Of a DNA stretch of 18,084 nt, positions 12,495-18,084 are shown in pieces. Location of the stretch: positions 1 through 18,084 of the forward strand of contig JAJZRK010000040.1 in the NCBI GenBank assembly GCA_021802745.1, in the 5' to 3' direction. The notes under the pieces were generated by a model. That model was given only the letters and a program-made list of their open reading frames with translations, searched no databases and was not told where the DNA came from. Position 1 is the first letter of the stretch; each line of letters begins with the position of its first letter. The position numbers and the translations under genes were made by a program. The DNA is from a bacterium. Its GTDB lineage: Bacteria > Gemmatimonadota > Gemmatimonadetes > Gemmatimonadales > Gemmatimonadaceae.

Positions 12495-12540
12495 TTGACA
12501 GGAGAATGCAAATGCATTACTTGTAATGCAGGTGCATTAC
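12495..12540 (+). promoter_or_regulatory. Operator region of the PrlF-YhaV operon
   Basis: TTGACA at 12495-12500. Downstream a perfect inverted repeat TGCATTAC-TT-GTAATGCA (12513-12530) is followed by a third copy TGCATTAC (12533-12540), with a partial AATGCA at 12505-12510. Repeated half-sites just before prlF fit autoregulation by the AbrB-fold antitoxin. A clear -10 at standard spacing is not seen (TACTTG at 12518 is the best). Confidence 0.6.
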
Positions 12541-12559
12541 CACCTCGCTAGGAGCCCCC

Positions 12560-12883
12560 ATGCCTGGACTTATTGAGAGCAAGATCACCGCACGGTCACA
12601 GACGACGATTCCACCGGGCGTGCGGAAGGTGCTGGGACTCGGCCCTGGCGACCGGCTGGGCTATGTCATTGAAGGAACCGAAGTGCGCCTCGTGAACCCG
12701 AATGAGCAGGAACATCACGATCCCGCCTTGGAGCCGTTCCTTGCGTTGCTGGGTCAGGACGTCGCAACGCATCCCGAGCGGCTGCGCGGGTTCCCGCCCG
12801 AGTTGATTCAGAGGATCAAGCGGCTTTCGCGGGGCGTGGCGATTGACCACGACGCACCCATTGACGGTGCGGTGGCGCTCTGA
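12560..12883 (+). CDS. prlF: PrlF-like AbrB-fold antitoxin
   Basis: 107 residues. The swapped-hairpin AbrB domain is at the N-terminus (ESKITARSQTTIPPGVRKVL, GLGPGDRLGYVIEGTEVRL, residues 6-44). The C-terminal part (DPALEPFLALLGQDVATHPE RLRGFPPELIQRI) is typical of PrlF and contacts the toxin. ATG 12560 follows TAGGAG. It precedes a YhaV-type toxin, the standard order. It should repress the operon by the TGCATTAC sites. Confidence 0.88.
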   Translation: MPGLIESKITARSQTTIPPGVRKVLGLGPGDRLGYVIEGTEVRLVNPNEQEHHDPALEPFLALLGQDVATHPERLRGFPPELIQRIKRLSRGVAIDHDAPIDGAVAL

Positions 12884-12942
12884 CCCCGAGCCGGAAGGGC
12901 AAACGTCGGGCTAAGAAGACTGCGCCCCCGCCCAAGCTGGGC

Positions 12943-13329
12943 TTGCTCGCGCACGGCTACACGCTGCTTCCGCATCCGTTGCTGGTCGGGCAGATGACGA
13001 AGTTGACGGACGCGGCGGAAGCTGAATCGGCTCCGCCGGCCATGCCGGGCCCGAACCGCAAGCTCCTCGCGCACGTTCTCGCCCTGATGTTCGACGAGAT
13101 CCCGCAGGATCCTGGCGCCGCACGGTATCGGCACGGTGGAACCATCCCGGGTGGCCACCGCGAGTGGTTCCGGGCCAAGACGGGGAACGGACGCTATCGC
13201 CTGTTCTATCGGTACGACAGCACCGCACGGATCATCGTGTACGCCTGGATCAACGACAGCGAGTCGCTGCGAACCTACGGGAGCAAGACGGACGCGTACC
13301 GCGTGTTCCGTAGGCCGCCGACTCTGTAG
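12943..13329 (+). CDS. yhaV: YhaV-type toxin (RelE-like mRNA interferase)
   Basis: 128 residues from TTG 12943; the family averages about 150. Landmarks: HGYTLLPHPLLVGQM at the start, KLLAHVLALMFDEIPQDPGA, ARYRHGG, REWFRAKTGNGRYRLFYRYD, IIVYAWINDSESLRTYGSKT, DAYRVFRR. YhaV is a ribosome-dependent RNase neutralised by PrlF. The frame is open from 12865, and a CTG at 12880 overlaps the prlF stop (CTGA), where many pairs have ATGA. That start would add 21 basic residues (TPSRKGKRRAKKTAPPPKLG), so the start is unsettled. The C-terminus is a little short (the usual GNPPDDW end is absent). Confidence 0.85.
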   Translation: MLAHGYTLLPHPLLVGQMTKLTDAAEAESAPPAMPGPNRKLLAHVLALMFDEIPQDPGAARYRHGGTIPGGHREWFRAKTGNGRYRLFYRYDSTARIIVYAWINDSESLRTYGSKTDAYRVFRRPPTL

Positions 13330-13412
13330 GGCGTCGTGCAGCGTACCGCCATCGAGTGCGAAGTGCAATGAAATGATGACGGACGCGGCCGCTGGGCGCG
13401 CTATTCTGGGCG

Positions 13413-14180
13413 ATGCGCGAATACACGTTGACCCGAGCTCGCGAGCAATTGGCCGCCTTGCTTGAGCAAGCACTCCACGACGGCAGCGTCCTCATTCGTC
13501 GGCGCGACGGTCAGCTTGTTGAGGTGCGGCCGGCGGAACGCACGGGCGGATCGCCGCTCGACGTGCCCGGTCTGTCGCTCCAGCTCCCGGCCGGCGAGCT
13601 GCTCGCCGCGCTCGAAGAGGACGAGTACGACATGAGCAGCGGCGGCGCCGCCGATCATTTCACCGTCGCGGACCTCGCCCAGTTCGAGGGACGCAACGGA
13701 CGCCACGAGCTGCTCGACGGGGCACTCATCGTGACGCCGCTGGGCTCCAGCCGGCATCAATCGCTGTGCCTCGCCATTGCCTTGACCCTCCGAAGCTACG
13801 TGATCCGCGAGCGGCTCGATGTGGTCTTCGCCCCTGGACGTGTGGTCGTGGACGAGCGCACCGCCCTCGAGCCCGACGTCCTCATCATTCCGGGCCCCGC
13901 GGAGCTGGCCTCGACGCCGTAGGAAGCCCACCCCGCCCCGCTGCTCGCCGTCGAAGTGCTGTCACCAAGCACGCGCTCGTTCGACCACCTCCAGAAGCGA
14001 AGCGCCTACCTGCGCCGCGGCGCCGCCGAGTACTGGCTCGTGGACCCCGACCAGCGCGACCTGCTGCAGATCCGTCCCGGCGTCCCCGATCAGCGCCACA
14101 CCGGTGACTTCACTTGGAGCCCCAGCCTCGTCGCACCGCCGTTGGAGCTCTCCATCTCGGCGTTCTTCACCGCCCTCTAA
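13413..14180 (+). pseudogene. Phd-like antitoxin fused to Uma2 endonuclease, interrupted by TAG
   Basis: One frame holds both parts. Residues 1-70 (MREYTLTRAREQLAALLEQA, LIRRRDGQLVEVRP, SPLDVPGLSLQL) look like a Phd/YefM-type antitoxin. From the internal ATG at 13632 comes a Uma2/DUF820 PD-(D/E)xK domain: FTVADLAQFEGRNGRHELLD, RHQSLCLAIALTLRSYV, ALEPDVLII. TAG at 13920-13922 replaces the usual Trp before EAHPAPLLAVEVLSPSTRSF. The frame then resumes to YLRRGAAEYWLVDPDQRDLL and TAA at 14178-14180. The catalytic EPD is before the stop and the EVLSPST segment after it, so the nuclease should be dead. -10 TATTCT (13402-13407) lies five bases before the ATG. Confidence 0.82.
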
Positions 14181-14235
14181 CAAAAGCGCGCCGCGCAACG
14201 CGCCGGCGCGCCTTCCACTCCCCGCACGAGTGCAA

Positions 14236-14354
14236 GCGCAGTCCCCGGGGGTGTGGCACAGCGAATACTGGAGCGGCATAAACGGCGCGCGTGCGTCAGC
14301 ACGCGCGCTCGTTGCCGCGAGAATTTCGCGAAGCCACACCCCCGGGGACTGCGC
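14236..14354. repeat. Family D hairpin, copy 3 (reverse orientation, different outer arms)
   Basis: Outer arms of 22 bp are perfectly complementary (14236-14257, 14333-14354; GCGCAGTCCCCGGGGGTGTG). Read on the minus strand the core is GCGAAATTCTCG ... CTCCAGTATTCGC, as in copies 1 and 2, with an inner GC-rich stem GCGCGCGTGC. The outer arms are unrelated to the other copies. It lies between the Uma2 remnant and the convergent lipoprotein gene and could end both transcripts. The rest of 14181-14371 is empty. Confidence 0.9.
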
Positions 14355-14371
14355 GTCTCTGCGGCAAAAAG

Positions 14372-14851
14372 TCAGCGCCGCAGCGAGTCGTAGCGGCCGC
14401 GGCTGGAGTAGGGCCGAGTGAGCGACCCGAACGGCGTGGCGAGCGTAAAGTCGCCCTTCACCGTGTAGTCAATGCTCCCGCGCTGCAGCAGCAGGTTCGC
14501 CGCCTGGTTTACCTCGCGGAACGTGAAGTTCACCGGCAGCGTCACCCGCGTCGTGTTCTTGTTGTCGAGCGTCACCAGCTTCGTCACCTCGCCGGTGGCC
14601 ACCTGCAGGCTGTCGGCGAAGACGGTGTACGTCACTCGACTCGCGTCAATGCGATAGTCGTTGGGGTTGAACACGTCGAGAATGACGTCGAGCGATCCCC
14701 CCTGCAGGCCGACGCCCTTGAGCTGCACATCCTTGAGTTCGACGACGGGGTTCTGGAAGGCCGATCTGGCCAAGCGTGAGCAGCCGGACGCCCCGAGGAC
14801 GAGCAGAACCGCCAGAAGGCCAACACCGCGCGAAAAGGATGCTCTCTGCAT
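14372..14851 (-). CDS. LEA type-2/WHy-domain lipoprotein
   Basis: 159 residues. The N-terminus is a lipoprotein signal: a short basic start, the hydrophobic run VGLLAVLLVLGA, and lipobox LGASGC with Cys24. The mature part has the late-embryogenesis-abundant type-2 pattern: PVVELKDVQLKGVGLQGGSL, DVILDVFNPNDYRIDASRVT, then PVNFTFREV and GSIDYTVKGDFTLATPFGSL. Such small beta-sandwich lipoproteins sit in the periplasm or at the outer membrane; a desiccation or stress role is known for plant relatives and only suggested in bacteria. The TGA lies 18 bases from the family D hairpin. It is an ordinary chromosomal gene unlike its TA neighbours. Confidence 0.88.
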   Translation of the reverse strand: MQRASFSRGVGLLAVLLVLGASGCSRLARSAFQNPVVELKDVQLKGVGLQGGSLDVILDVFNPNDYRIDASRVTYTVFADSLQVATGEVTKLVTLDNKNTTRVTLPVNFTFREVNQAANLLLQRGSIDYTVKGDFTLATPFGSLTRPYSSRGRYDSLRR

Positions 14852-14899
14852 GTGTTCGATGACCGGATAGAGTGGGCGTCAGCGTATTCTACACCGAAC

Positions 14900-14935
14900 T
14901 TGACCGGTCAGGCGATGATGTATATCATTGATATA
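14900..14935 (+). promoter_or_regulatory. vapBC promoter with palindromic operator
   Basis: TTGACC (14900-14905), 17 bases, TATCAT (14923-14928). A perfect 15-bp palindrome TATATCATTGATATA (14921-14935) covers the -10. The vapB start lies 21 bases further on. This matches VapB autorepression. Confidence 0.7.
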
Positions 14936-14956
14936 TACCATTCGGTGAGCGCTCTC

Positions 14957-15241
14957 GTGAAGAAGGCCAAACTGTTCATGAACGGCCGCAGCCAGGCGGT
15001 GCGGTTGCCCAAGGAGTTCCGGATGCCCGGCTCGGAGGTGTACATCGAGCGCCGTGGCGAGGAGATCGTGATCAAGCCGGTGCGAACGAATGGCGGGCCG
15101 GACATGCCCCCGCTCAAGACGCTCGGTGACCTGATGGATTACATCGCGAAGGTCGGGCCCGTGGATGCGCAGTTCGAGCGCGCCATTCACGAGGCGCGCG
15201 AGCAGGACGGTCGGCGAGCGCCGCGGGACGTGTCGTGGTAG
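14957..15241 (+). CDS. vapB: VapB-type AbrB/SpoVT antitoxin
   Basis: 94 residues from GTG 14957. The AbrB-type DNA-binding part is at the start: KKAKLFMNGRSQAVRLPKEF RMPGSEVYIERRGEEIVIKP (2-41). The acidic C-terminal half (TLGDLMDYIAKVGPVDAQFE, then HEAREQDGRRAPRD) is the toxin-binding part. A GTG at 14945 would add four residues. The frame is open back to 14852, but that stretch is the operator. The stop overlaps the vapC start by seven bases. Confidence 0.88.
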   Translation: MKKAKLFMNGRSQAVRLPKEFRMPGSEVYIERRGEEIVIKPVRTNGGPDMPPLKTLGDLMDYIAKVGPVDAQFERAIHEAREQDGRRAPRDVSW

Positions 15242-15654
15242 AACTGGCATCGGTGTGCCTCGAGACGGATGTGTGCGTGGATGCCCTGCGCGGGCGCATC
15301 GCCCTGTCCGGACTCGCGGCGCGGTTGCTTCCCGGCGCGATGACGTGGATCTCGAGCATCACGCTCGCCGAGCTCGAGTTTGGCGCATCGCACGCCGCGT
15401 CGCCGGCCCTGGCGCGTGAGCGGCTGGCGCTCCTGCTCGACGTCGCCGCCGTGCGTCCGTTCGACCAGCGCGCCGCGGCCGCGTACGGTCAGGTCAGGAG
15501 CCGGCTGCAGCGCGCCGGTCTGGGCATCGGGGCAATGGACACCCTGATCGGCGCCCACGCGCTCGCCGAAGGCGCCATACTCGTCACGCGAAACGTCGGC
15601 GAGTACCGGCGCATCGAGGGACTTACCGTCGTTGACGCGGCGGCGTCCAGCTAG
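15235..15654 (+). CDS. vapC: VapC PIN-domain ribonuclease toxin
   Basis: 139 residues from GTG 15235; GTG 15253 (MCLETD...) gives the more usual spacing to the first acidic residue and is a fair alternative. PIN-domain acids: Asp12 (CLETDVCVDALRG), Glu46 (ITLAELEFG), Asp102 (GIGAMDTLIGAHALA), with Thr118 and Asn120 in LVTRNVGEYRRIEGL. VapC toxins cut tRNA or rRNA using Mg2+; the target cannot be read from sequence. Translation is probably coupled to vapB. The gene appears intact. Confidence 0.9.
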   Translation: MVELASVCLETDVCVDALRGRIALSGLAARLLPGAMTWISSITLAELEFGASHAASPALARERLALLLDVAAVRPFDQRAAAAYGQVRSRLQRAGLGIGAMDTLIGAHALAEGAILVTRNVGEYRRIEGLTVVDAAASS

Positions 15655-15706
15655 CGGCGTCCGGCTGGCTGTCGTGACACGACGCGATCCCTTATCGTCA
15701 TGGGGT

Positions 15707-16234
15707 ATGGACTTCCAAACGGTCTTCGCCGAGCTGGAAGCTGCCAGGGAAGCCGGCGTGATTTCTACCTACGCGCTCGGCGGCGCTGTTGCGGCGACCT
15801 TCTACATCGAGCCGGCCGCCACCGAGGACATTGATGTCTTCGTCGTGCTCGAACCGGGCCCGGGACGGTTGATAGTCACCCTCGAATCGGTCTTCGAGTT
15901 CCTGACGGCCCGCGGCGCCACCATTCAGGGCGAGCACATTGTCATCGGCCGGTGGCCCGTGCAGTTTCTCCCGGCGAGCTCGCCACTGCAGCTGGACGCG
16001 CTTCGTGCCGCGTGCAGCGTTGATGTGGAAGGCCAGTCCGTAAGCGTTTTGTCGGCAGAGTATCTCGCGGCCATCGCGCTCGATACCGCGCGACCGAAGG
16101 ACAAGGTGCGCCTGCAGCAGTTTCTCGAGTGGGCGGGCTTCAATCGCGCGCGATTCGAAGCCGTGGTCGCGCAGTACGGGCTCGGGTCGAAATGGACGCG
16201 ATTCGTCGCACAGTTCCTCAGCCAATCGCCATGA
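15707..16234 (+). CDS. Nucleotidyltransferase-fold protein (unnamed family)
   Basis: 175 residues from ATG 15707; the frame opens earlier but shows no family sequence. It shows the start of the Pol-beta-type nucleotidyltransferase fold: YALGGAVAATFYIEPAATED (22-41) with the GG motif and IDVFVV, giving a D-x-D pair (Asp41, Asp43). Later parts are SAEYLAAIALDTARPKDKVR and LQQFLEWAGFNRARFEAVVA. Antitoxin-like MNT and toxin-like AbiEii proteins share this fold. A small gene overlaps its end (ATGA). A -10 candidate TATCGT (15693-15698) lies eight bases upstream. Which molecule is modified, if any, is unknown. Confidence 0.7.
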   Translation: MDFQTVFAELEAAREAGVISTYALGGAVAATFYIEPAATEDIDVFVVLEPGPGRLIVTLESVFEFLTARGATIQGEHIVIGRWPVQFLPASSPLQLDALRAACSVDVEGQSVSVLSAEYLAAIALDTARPKDKVRLQQFLEWAGFNRARFEAVVAQYGLGSKWTRFVAQFLSQSP

Positions 16235-16401
16235 AACTCACCTGGTCAGACGTTCAGCGCGACAAGAAGAAGCACCGCGACGAGGCAGCGGCGCGACCGA
16301 TTGCAGAGAAACTCCGCGTCCTCGAACGCCTTCGCGATCGCGACGCCGCGATCAAGCGCGCCGCCGCGACTGCGCCCTCGCTTCAGCGTCCGCACACCTG
16401 A
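16231..16401 (+). CDS. 56-residue charged protein coupled to the nucleotidyltransferase gene
   Basis: MKLTWSDVQRDKKKHRDEAA, ARPIAEKLRVLERLRDRDAA, IKRAAATAPSLQRPHT. About one residue in three is Lys, Arg, Asp or Glu; residues 17-45 look like one or two long helices, possibly a coiled coil. ATG 16231 overlaps the stop of the previous gene, so both are made from one message. No named family was recognised. Size, charge and coupling resemble a small TA partner, but that is inference. Confidence 0.65.
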   Translation: MKLTWSDVQRDKKKHRDEAAARPIAEKLRVLERLRDRDAAIKRAAATAPSLQRPHT

Positions 16402-16408
16402 CCCTCCA

Positions 16409-16426
16409 CTCGACCGAAAGGTCGAG
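16409..16426 (+). terminator. Short hairpin after the nucleotidyltransferase operon
   Basis: CTCGACC-GAAA-GGTCGAG: a perfect 7-bp stem with a GAAA tetraloop, 7 bases after the TGA. There is no T-run, so termination is uncertain. It lies between convergent operons. Confidence 0.45.
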
Positions 16427-16488
16427 GCGCCGCGAGCTTCCGTTCTGTCTCGCGCTGTCGTTCGCCACGCACTCCGACCTGCGCTGTC

Positions 16489-17868
16489 TCACTCCGTGGT
16501 CCTCTGGCGCCTCAGCGCCTCCCACCACTCGAGACGCTTCGCGATCTCCTTCTCGAAGCCAAAGCTCGTCGGTTCGTAGAAGGTGCGGTCGGCGATCTCG
16601 TCGGGCAGGTACTCCTGCGGCGTGTACCCCTCGGGGACCGAATGGGCGTAGGAATACCCCGCCCCGTAGCCGAGTTCTTTCATGAGCTTCGTGGGCGCGT
16701 TGCGGATGTGCAGCGGCACCGGCGCCGCCGGCGTCTCGCGCGCCGCCTCCAGCGCCGCCCCCCACGCCGCGTACACGCGGTTGCTCTTGGGCGCGGTCGC
16801 CAGGTACACCGCCGCCTCGGCCAGCGCCAGCTCCCCCTCGGGCGAGCCGAGGAAGTGATAGGCGTCGCGCGCGGCGATGGCGATTTGCAGCGCGCGCGGA
16901 TCGGCGAGCCCCACGTCTTCGCTGGCAAAGCGCAACGTGCGCCGCGCGATGTACATGGGGTCTTCGCCGGCGTCAATCATTCTGGCTAACCAGTACAGAG
17001 CCCCATCTGGATCACTTCCTCTGAGCGCCTTGTGATATGCGCTGATGAGGTTGTAGTGGCCCTCGCCGGATTTGTCATAGTGCGCCCAGCGCTTTTGGAG
17101 TGCGGCGCGGATGACGGTGGACGGTAGACGGTGGACGTTAGGATCAACCGTCTGCCGTCCACCGTCTACCGTCACTTGTCCTGCGAGCTGCACCGCCGCC
17201 TCGAGCACGCTCAGCGCCCGGCGCGCATCGCCATCGCTTTCTCGCGCCAAAATCTCGAGCGCATCCTCATCCAGCTCGATCTTCAGCGCGCCGAGTCCAC
17301 GTTCGGCGTCGGTGAGGGCGCGGGTGACGACCCTCTTGATGTCGTCGGGCGTAAGCGGCTGCAGCACGAAGACGCGCAGGCGGCTGAGGAGGGCGCCGTT
17401 GAGTTCGAAGCTCGGGTTCTCGGTGGTGGCGCCGATGAGGGTGAGGAGGCCGCTCTCGGCGTGCGGGAGCAGGTAGTCCTGCTGCCCCTTGTTGAAGCGG
17501 TGGATCTCGTCCACAAAGAGAATCGTCCGCCGCCCGGCGTCGCGGAGCTTCTCGGCGGCGTCCACGATCTCGCGCAACCGCGGCACGCCCTCACTGACGG
17601 CGCTGAACGGGACGAACTCGCCGTTCAGGTACTGCGCGGCCAACCTCGCTAGCGTCGTCTTCCCGGTACCGGGCGGCCCCCAGAAGAGGATGGAGCCGGT
17701 GTCGCCGCGTTCCATGGCCACGCGCAGCGGCTTGCCCGCGCCAAGTAGGTGTTGCTGCCCGGCGACCTCGTCGAGCGTGCGCGGCCGCATGCGCGCAGCC
17801 AAAGGCGCAGCGCCGGCTGACGCGGCGAACATGCTCGGCTGGCGTGGTTGGGTTCGCTTGGAGGCCAC
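16489..17868 (-). CDS. rarA: Replication-associated recombination protein RarA (MgsA)
   Basis: 459 residues. RarA is a clamp-loader-like AAA ATPase acting at stalled replication forks. Walker A GPPGTGKTT (64-72), Walker B ILFVDEIHRFNK (116-127), sensor 1 GATTENPSFELN (146-157) and GDARRALSVLE (213-223) are in place. The C-terminal tetramerisation part has HYNLISAYHKALRGSDPDGA LYWLARM (271-297) and ASEDVGLADPRAL (315-327). Residues about 231-253 (QVTVDGGRQTVDPNVHRLPS) are extra compared with usual RarA and are encoded by a palindrome at 17112-17174. The start is GTG 17866-17868 with -10 TAAGTT (complement of 17875-17880) six bases before it; no ribosome site. Confidence 0.95.
   Translation of the reverse strand: MASKRTQPRQPSMFAASAGAAPLAARMRPRTLDEVAGQQHLLGAGKPLRVAMERGDTGSILFWGPPGTGKTTLARLAAQYLNGEFVPFSAVSEGVPRLREIVDAAEKLRDAGRRTILFVDEIHRFNKGQQDYLLPHAESGLLTLIGATTENPSFELNGALLSRLRVFVLQPLTPDDIKRVVTRALTDAERGLGALKIELDEDALEILARESDGDARRALSVLEAAVQLAGQVTVDGGRQTVDPNVHRLPSTVIRAALQKRWAHYDKSGEGHYNLISAYHKALRGSDPDGALYWLARMIDAGEDPMYIARRTLRFASEDVGLADPRALQIAIAARDAYHFLGSPEGELALAEAAVYLATAPKSNRVYAAWGAALEAARETPAAPVPLHIRNAPTKLMKELGYGAGYSYAHSVPEGYTPQEYLPDEIADRTFYEPTSFGFEKEIAKRLEWWEALRRQRTTE
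17112..17174. repeat. Palindrome inserted in frame within rarA
   Basis: The left arm at 17112-17137 is made of 7-bp units (GACGGTG GACGGTA GACGGTG GACG); the right arm at 17149-17174 is its complement with about four mismatches out of 26. An 11-base loop joins them. The stretch of 63 bases keeps the rarA frame. It adds roughly 20 residues between the second ATPase subdomain and the tetramerisation part, where length variation is tolerable. Confidence 0.85.
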
Positions 17869-17899
17869 GCTTCTAACTTAGCGCGCACGGCGAATCGCC

Positions 17900-18042
17900 G
17901 GAGGGCGGGGCCGCGAAATTCTCGTTCGTGCGCACGGCGCAGCGCCGGGGGGCAGGGTCGCGAAATTCTCGGGCCATCAACGGGCGCTGCGCGCCCGTCG
18001 ATGGCCCTCCGGTATTCGCGTCCCCGCCCCCCGGCGCTGCGC
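17900..18042. repeat. Family D hairpin, copy 4, with a duplicated left arm
   Basis: The complete hairpin runs from about 17936 to 18042: outer arms GCGCAGCGCCGGGGGGC and the complement ending GGCGCTGCGC, core GCGAAATTCTCG ... CTCCGGTATTCGC, inner stem GGGCCATC-A-ACGGGCGC. Just before it, about 17881-17922, the left arm is present once more (GCGCACGGCG ... GGCGGGGCCGCGAAATTCTC G). The outer arms differ from copies 1-3. It follows the rarA start region; 18043-18084 holds nothing recognisable. Confidence 0.82.
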
Positions 18043-18084
18043 CTACCACCTCTGGACGACCCGCGGGCTACCGTCTCTTGCCGC

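Noticed and set aside
12596..13473. Long minus-strand frames opposite PrlF, YhaV and Uma2
   Set aside because: All are shadows of recognised plus-strand genes.

Overview
This is a GC-rich (roughly two thirds G+C) bacterial chromosome segment. The style suggests Gemmatimonadota or a similar soil/sludge lineage: high-GC codon use, interspersed hairpin repeats built on 'CCACGGAGG'/'CCTCCGTGG', and several starts with a -10 box only 5-6 nt upstream. The taxon is an inference; there is no rRNA or other phylogenetic anchor. Three housekeeping-type genes frame or punctuate it: the end of a CapD/FlaA1-like nucleotide-sugar dehydratase gene (left edge), hflX (10313-11602, minus) and rarA/mgsA (16489-17868, minus), plus a LEA-type-2 lipoprotein (14372-14851, minus). 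No tRNA, rRNA, CRISPR array, transposase or integrase was seen.

Almost everything else is a dense patchwork of toxin-antitoxin (TA) and TA-like modules, many of them broken. Left to right: MbcA/ParS-RES (1469-2365); DUF6883 tail + DUF4926 (2636-3003); DUF433 + DUF5615 with a nonsense codon (3533-4114); Gp49-type HigB + HigA (4697-5556); TacA-TacT (5853-6669); an orphan DUF4143 AAA ATPase (6930-8087); a second Xre/MbcA-like antitoxin with a degraded RES toxin (8320-9118); a truncated second copy of the DUF433/DUF5615 locus (9204-9438); an antitoxin-like gene, a 42-residue DUF6883-like ORF and a second DUF4926, all overlapping (9605-10211); HigBA of the 'killer protein' type (11793-12477); PrlF-YhaV (12560-13329); a Phd-like/Uma2 fusion cut by a stop codon (13413-14180); VapBC (14957-15654); and a nucleotidyltransferase-fold protein with a 56-residue partner (15707-16401).

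The modules are separated by four kinds of hairpin or palindromic repeat: family A (about 175 bp, 'CCACGGAGG' arms), family B (about 110 bp), family D (84-120 bp, conserved asymmetric core GCGAAATTCTCG ... GTATTCGC inside unrelated outer arms), and a palindrome inserted in frame inside rarA. Many gene fragments end or begin at these repeats. Pieces of the 3' end of the CapD-like gene recur six times between 1 and 4594, twice fused to family A at the same junction.

The overall picture is an accessory island where short modules are gained, duplicated, fused and lost at hairpin repeats. In three modules the toxin side is broken while the antitoxin stays open. The most interesting structures are the composite family A/CapD-tail repeat, the family D hairpins flanking a three-gene overlapping cassette (9474-10309), the in-frame palindrome in rarA, and the uncharacterised nucleotidyltransferase/56-residue pair.
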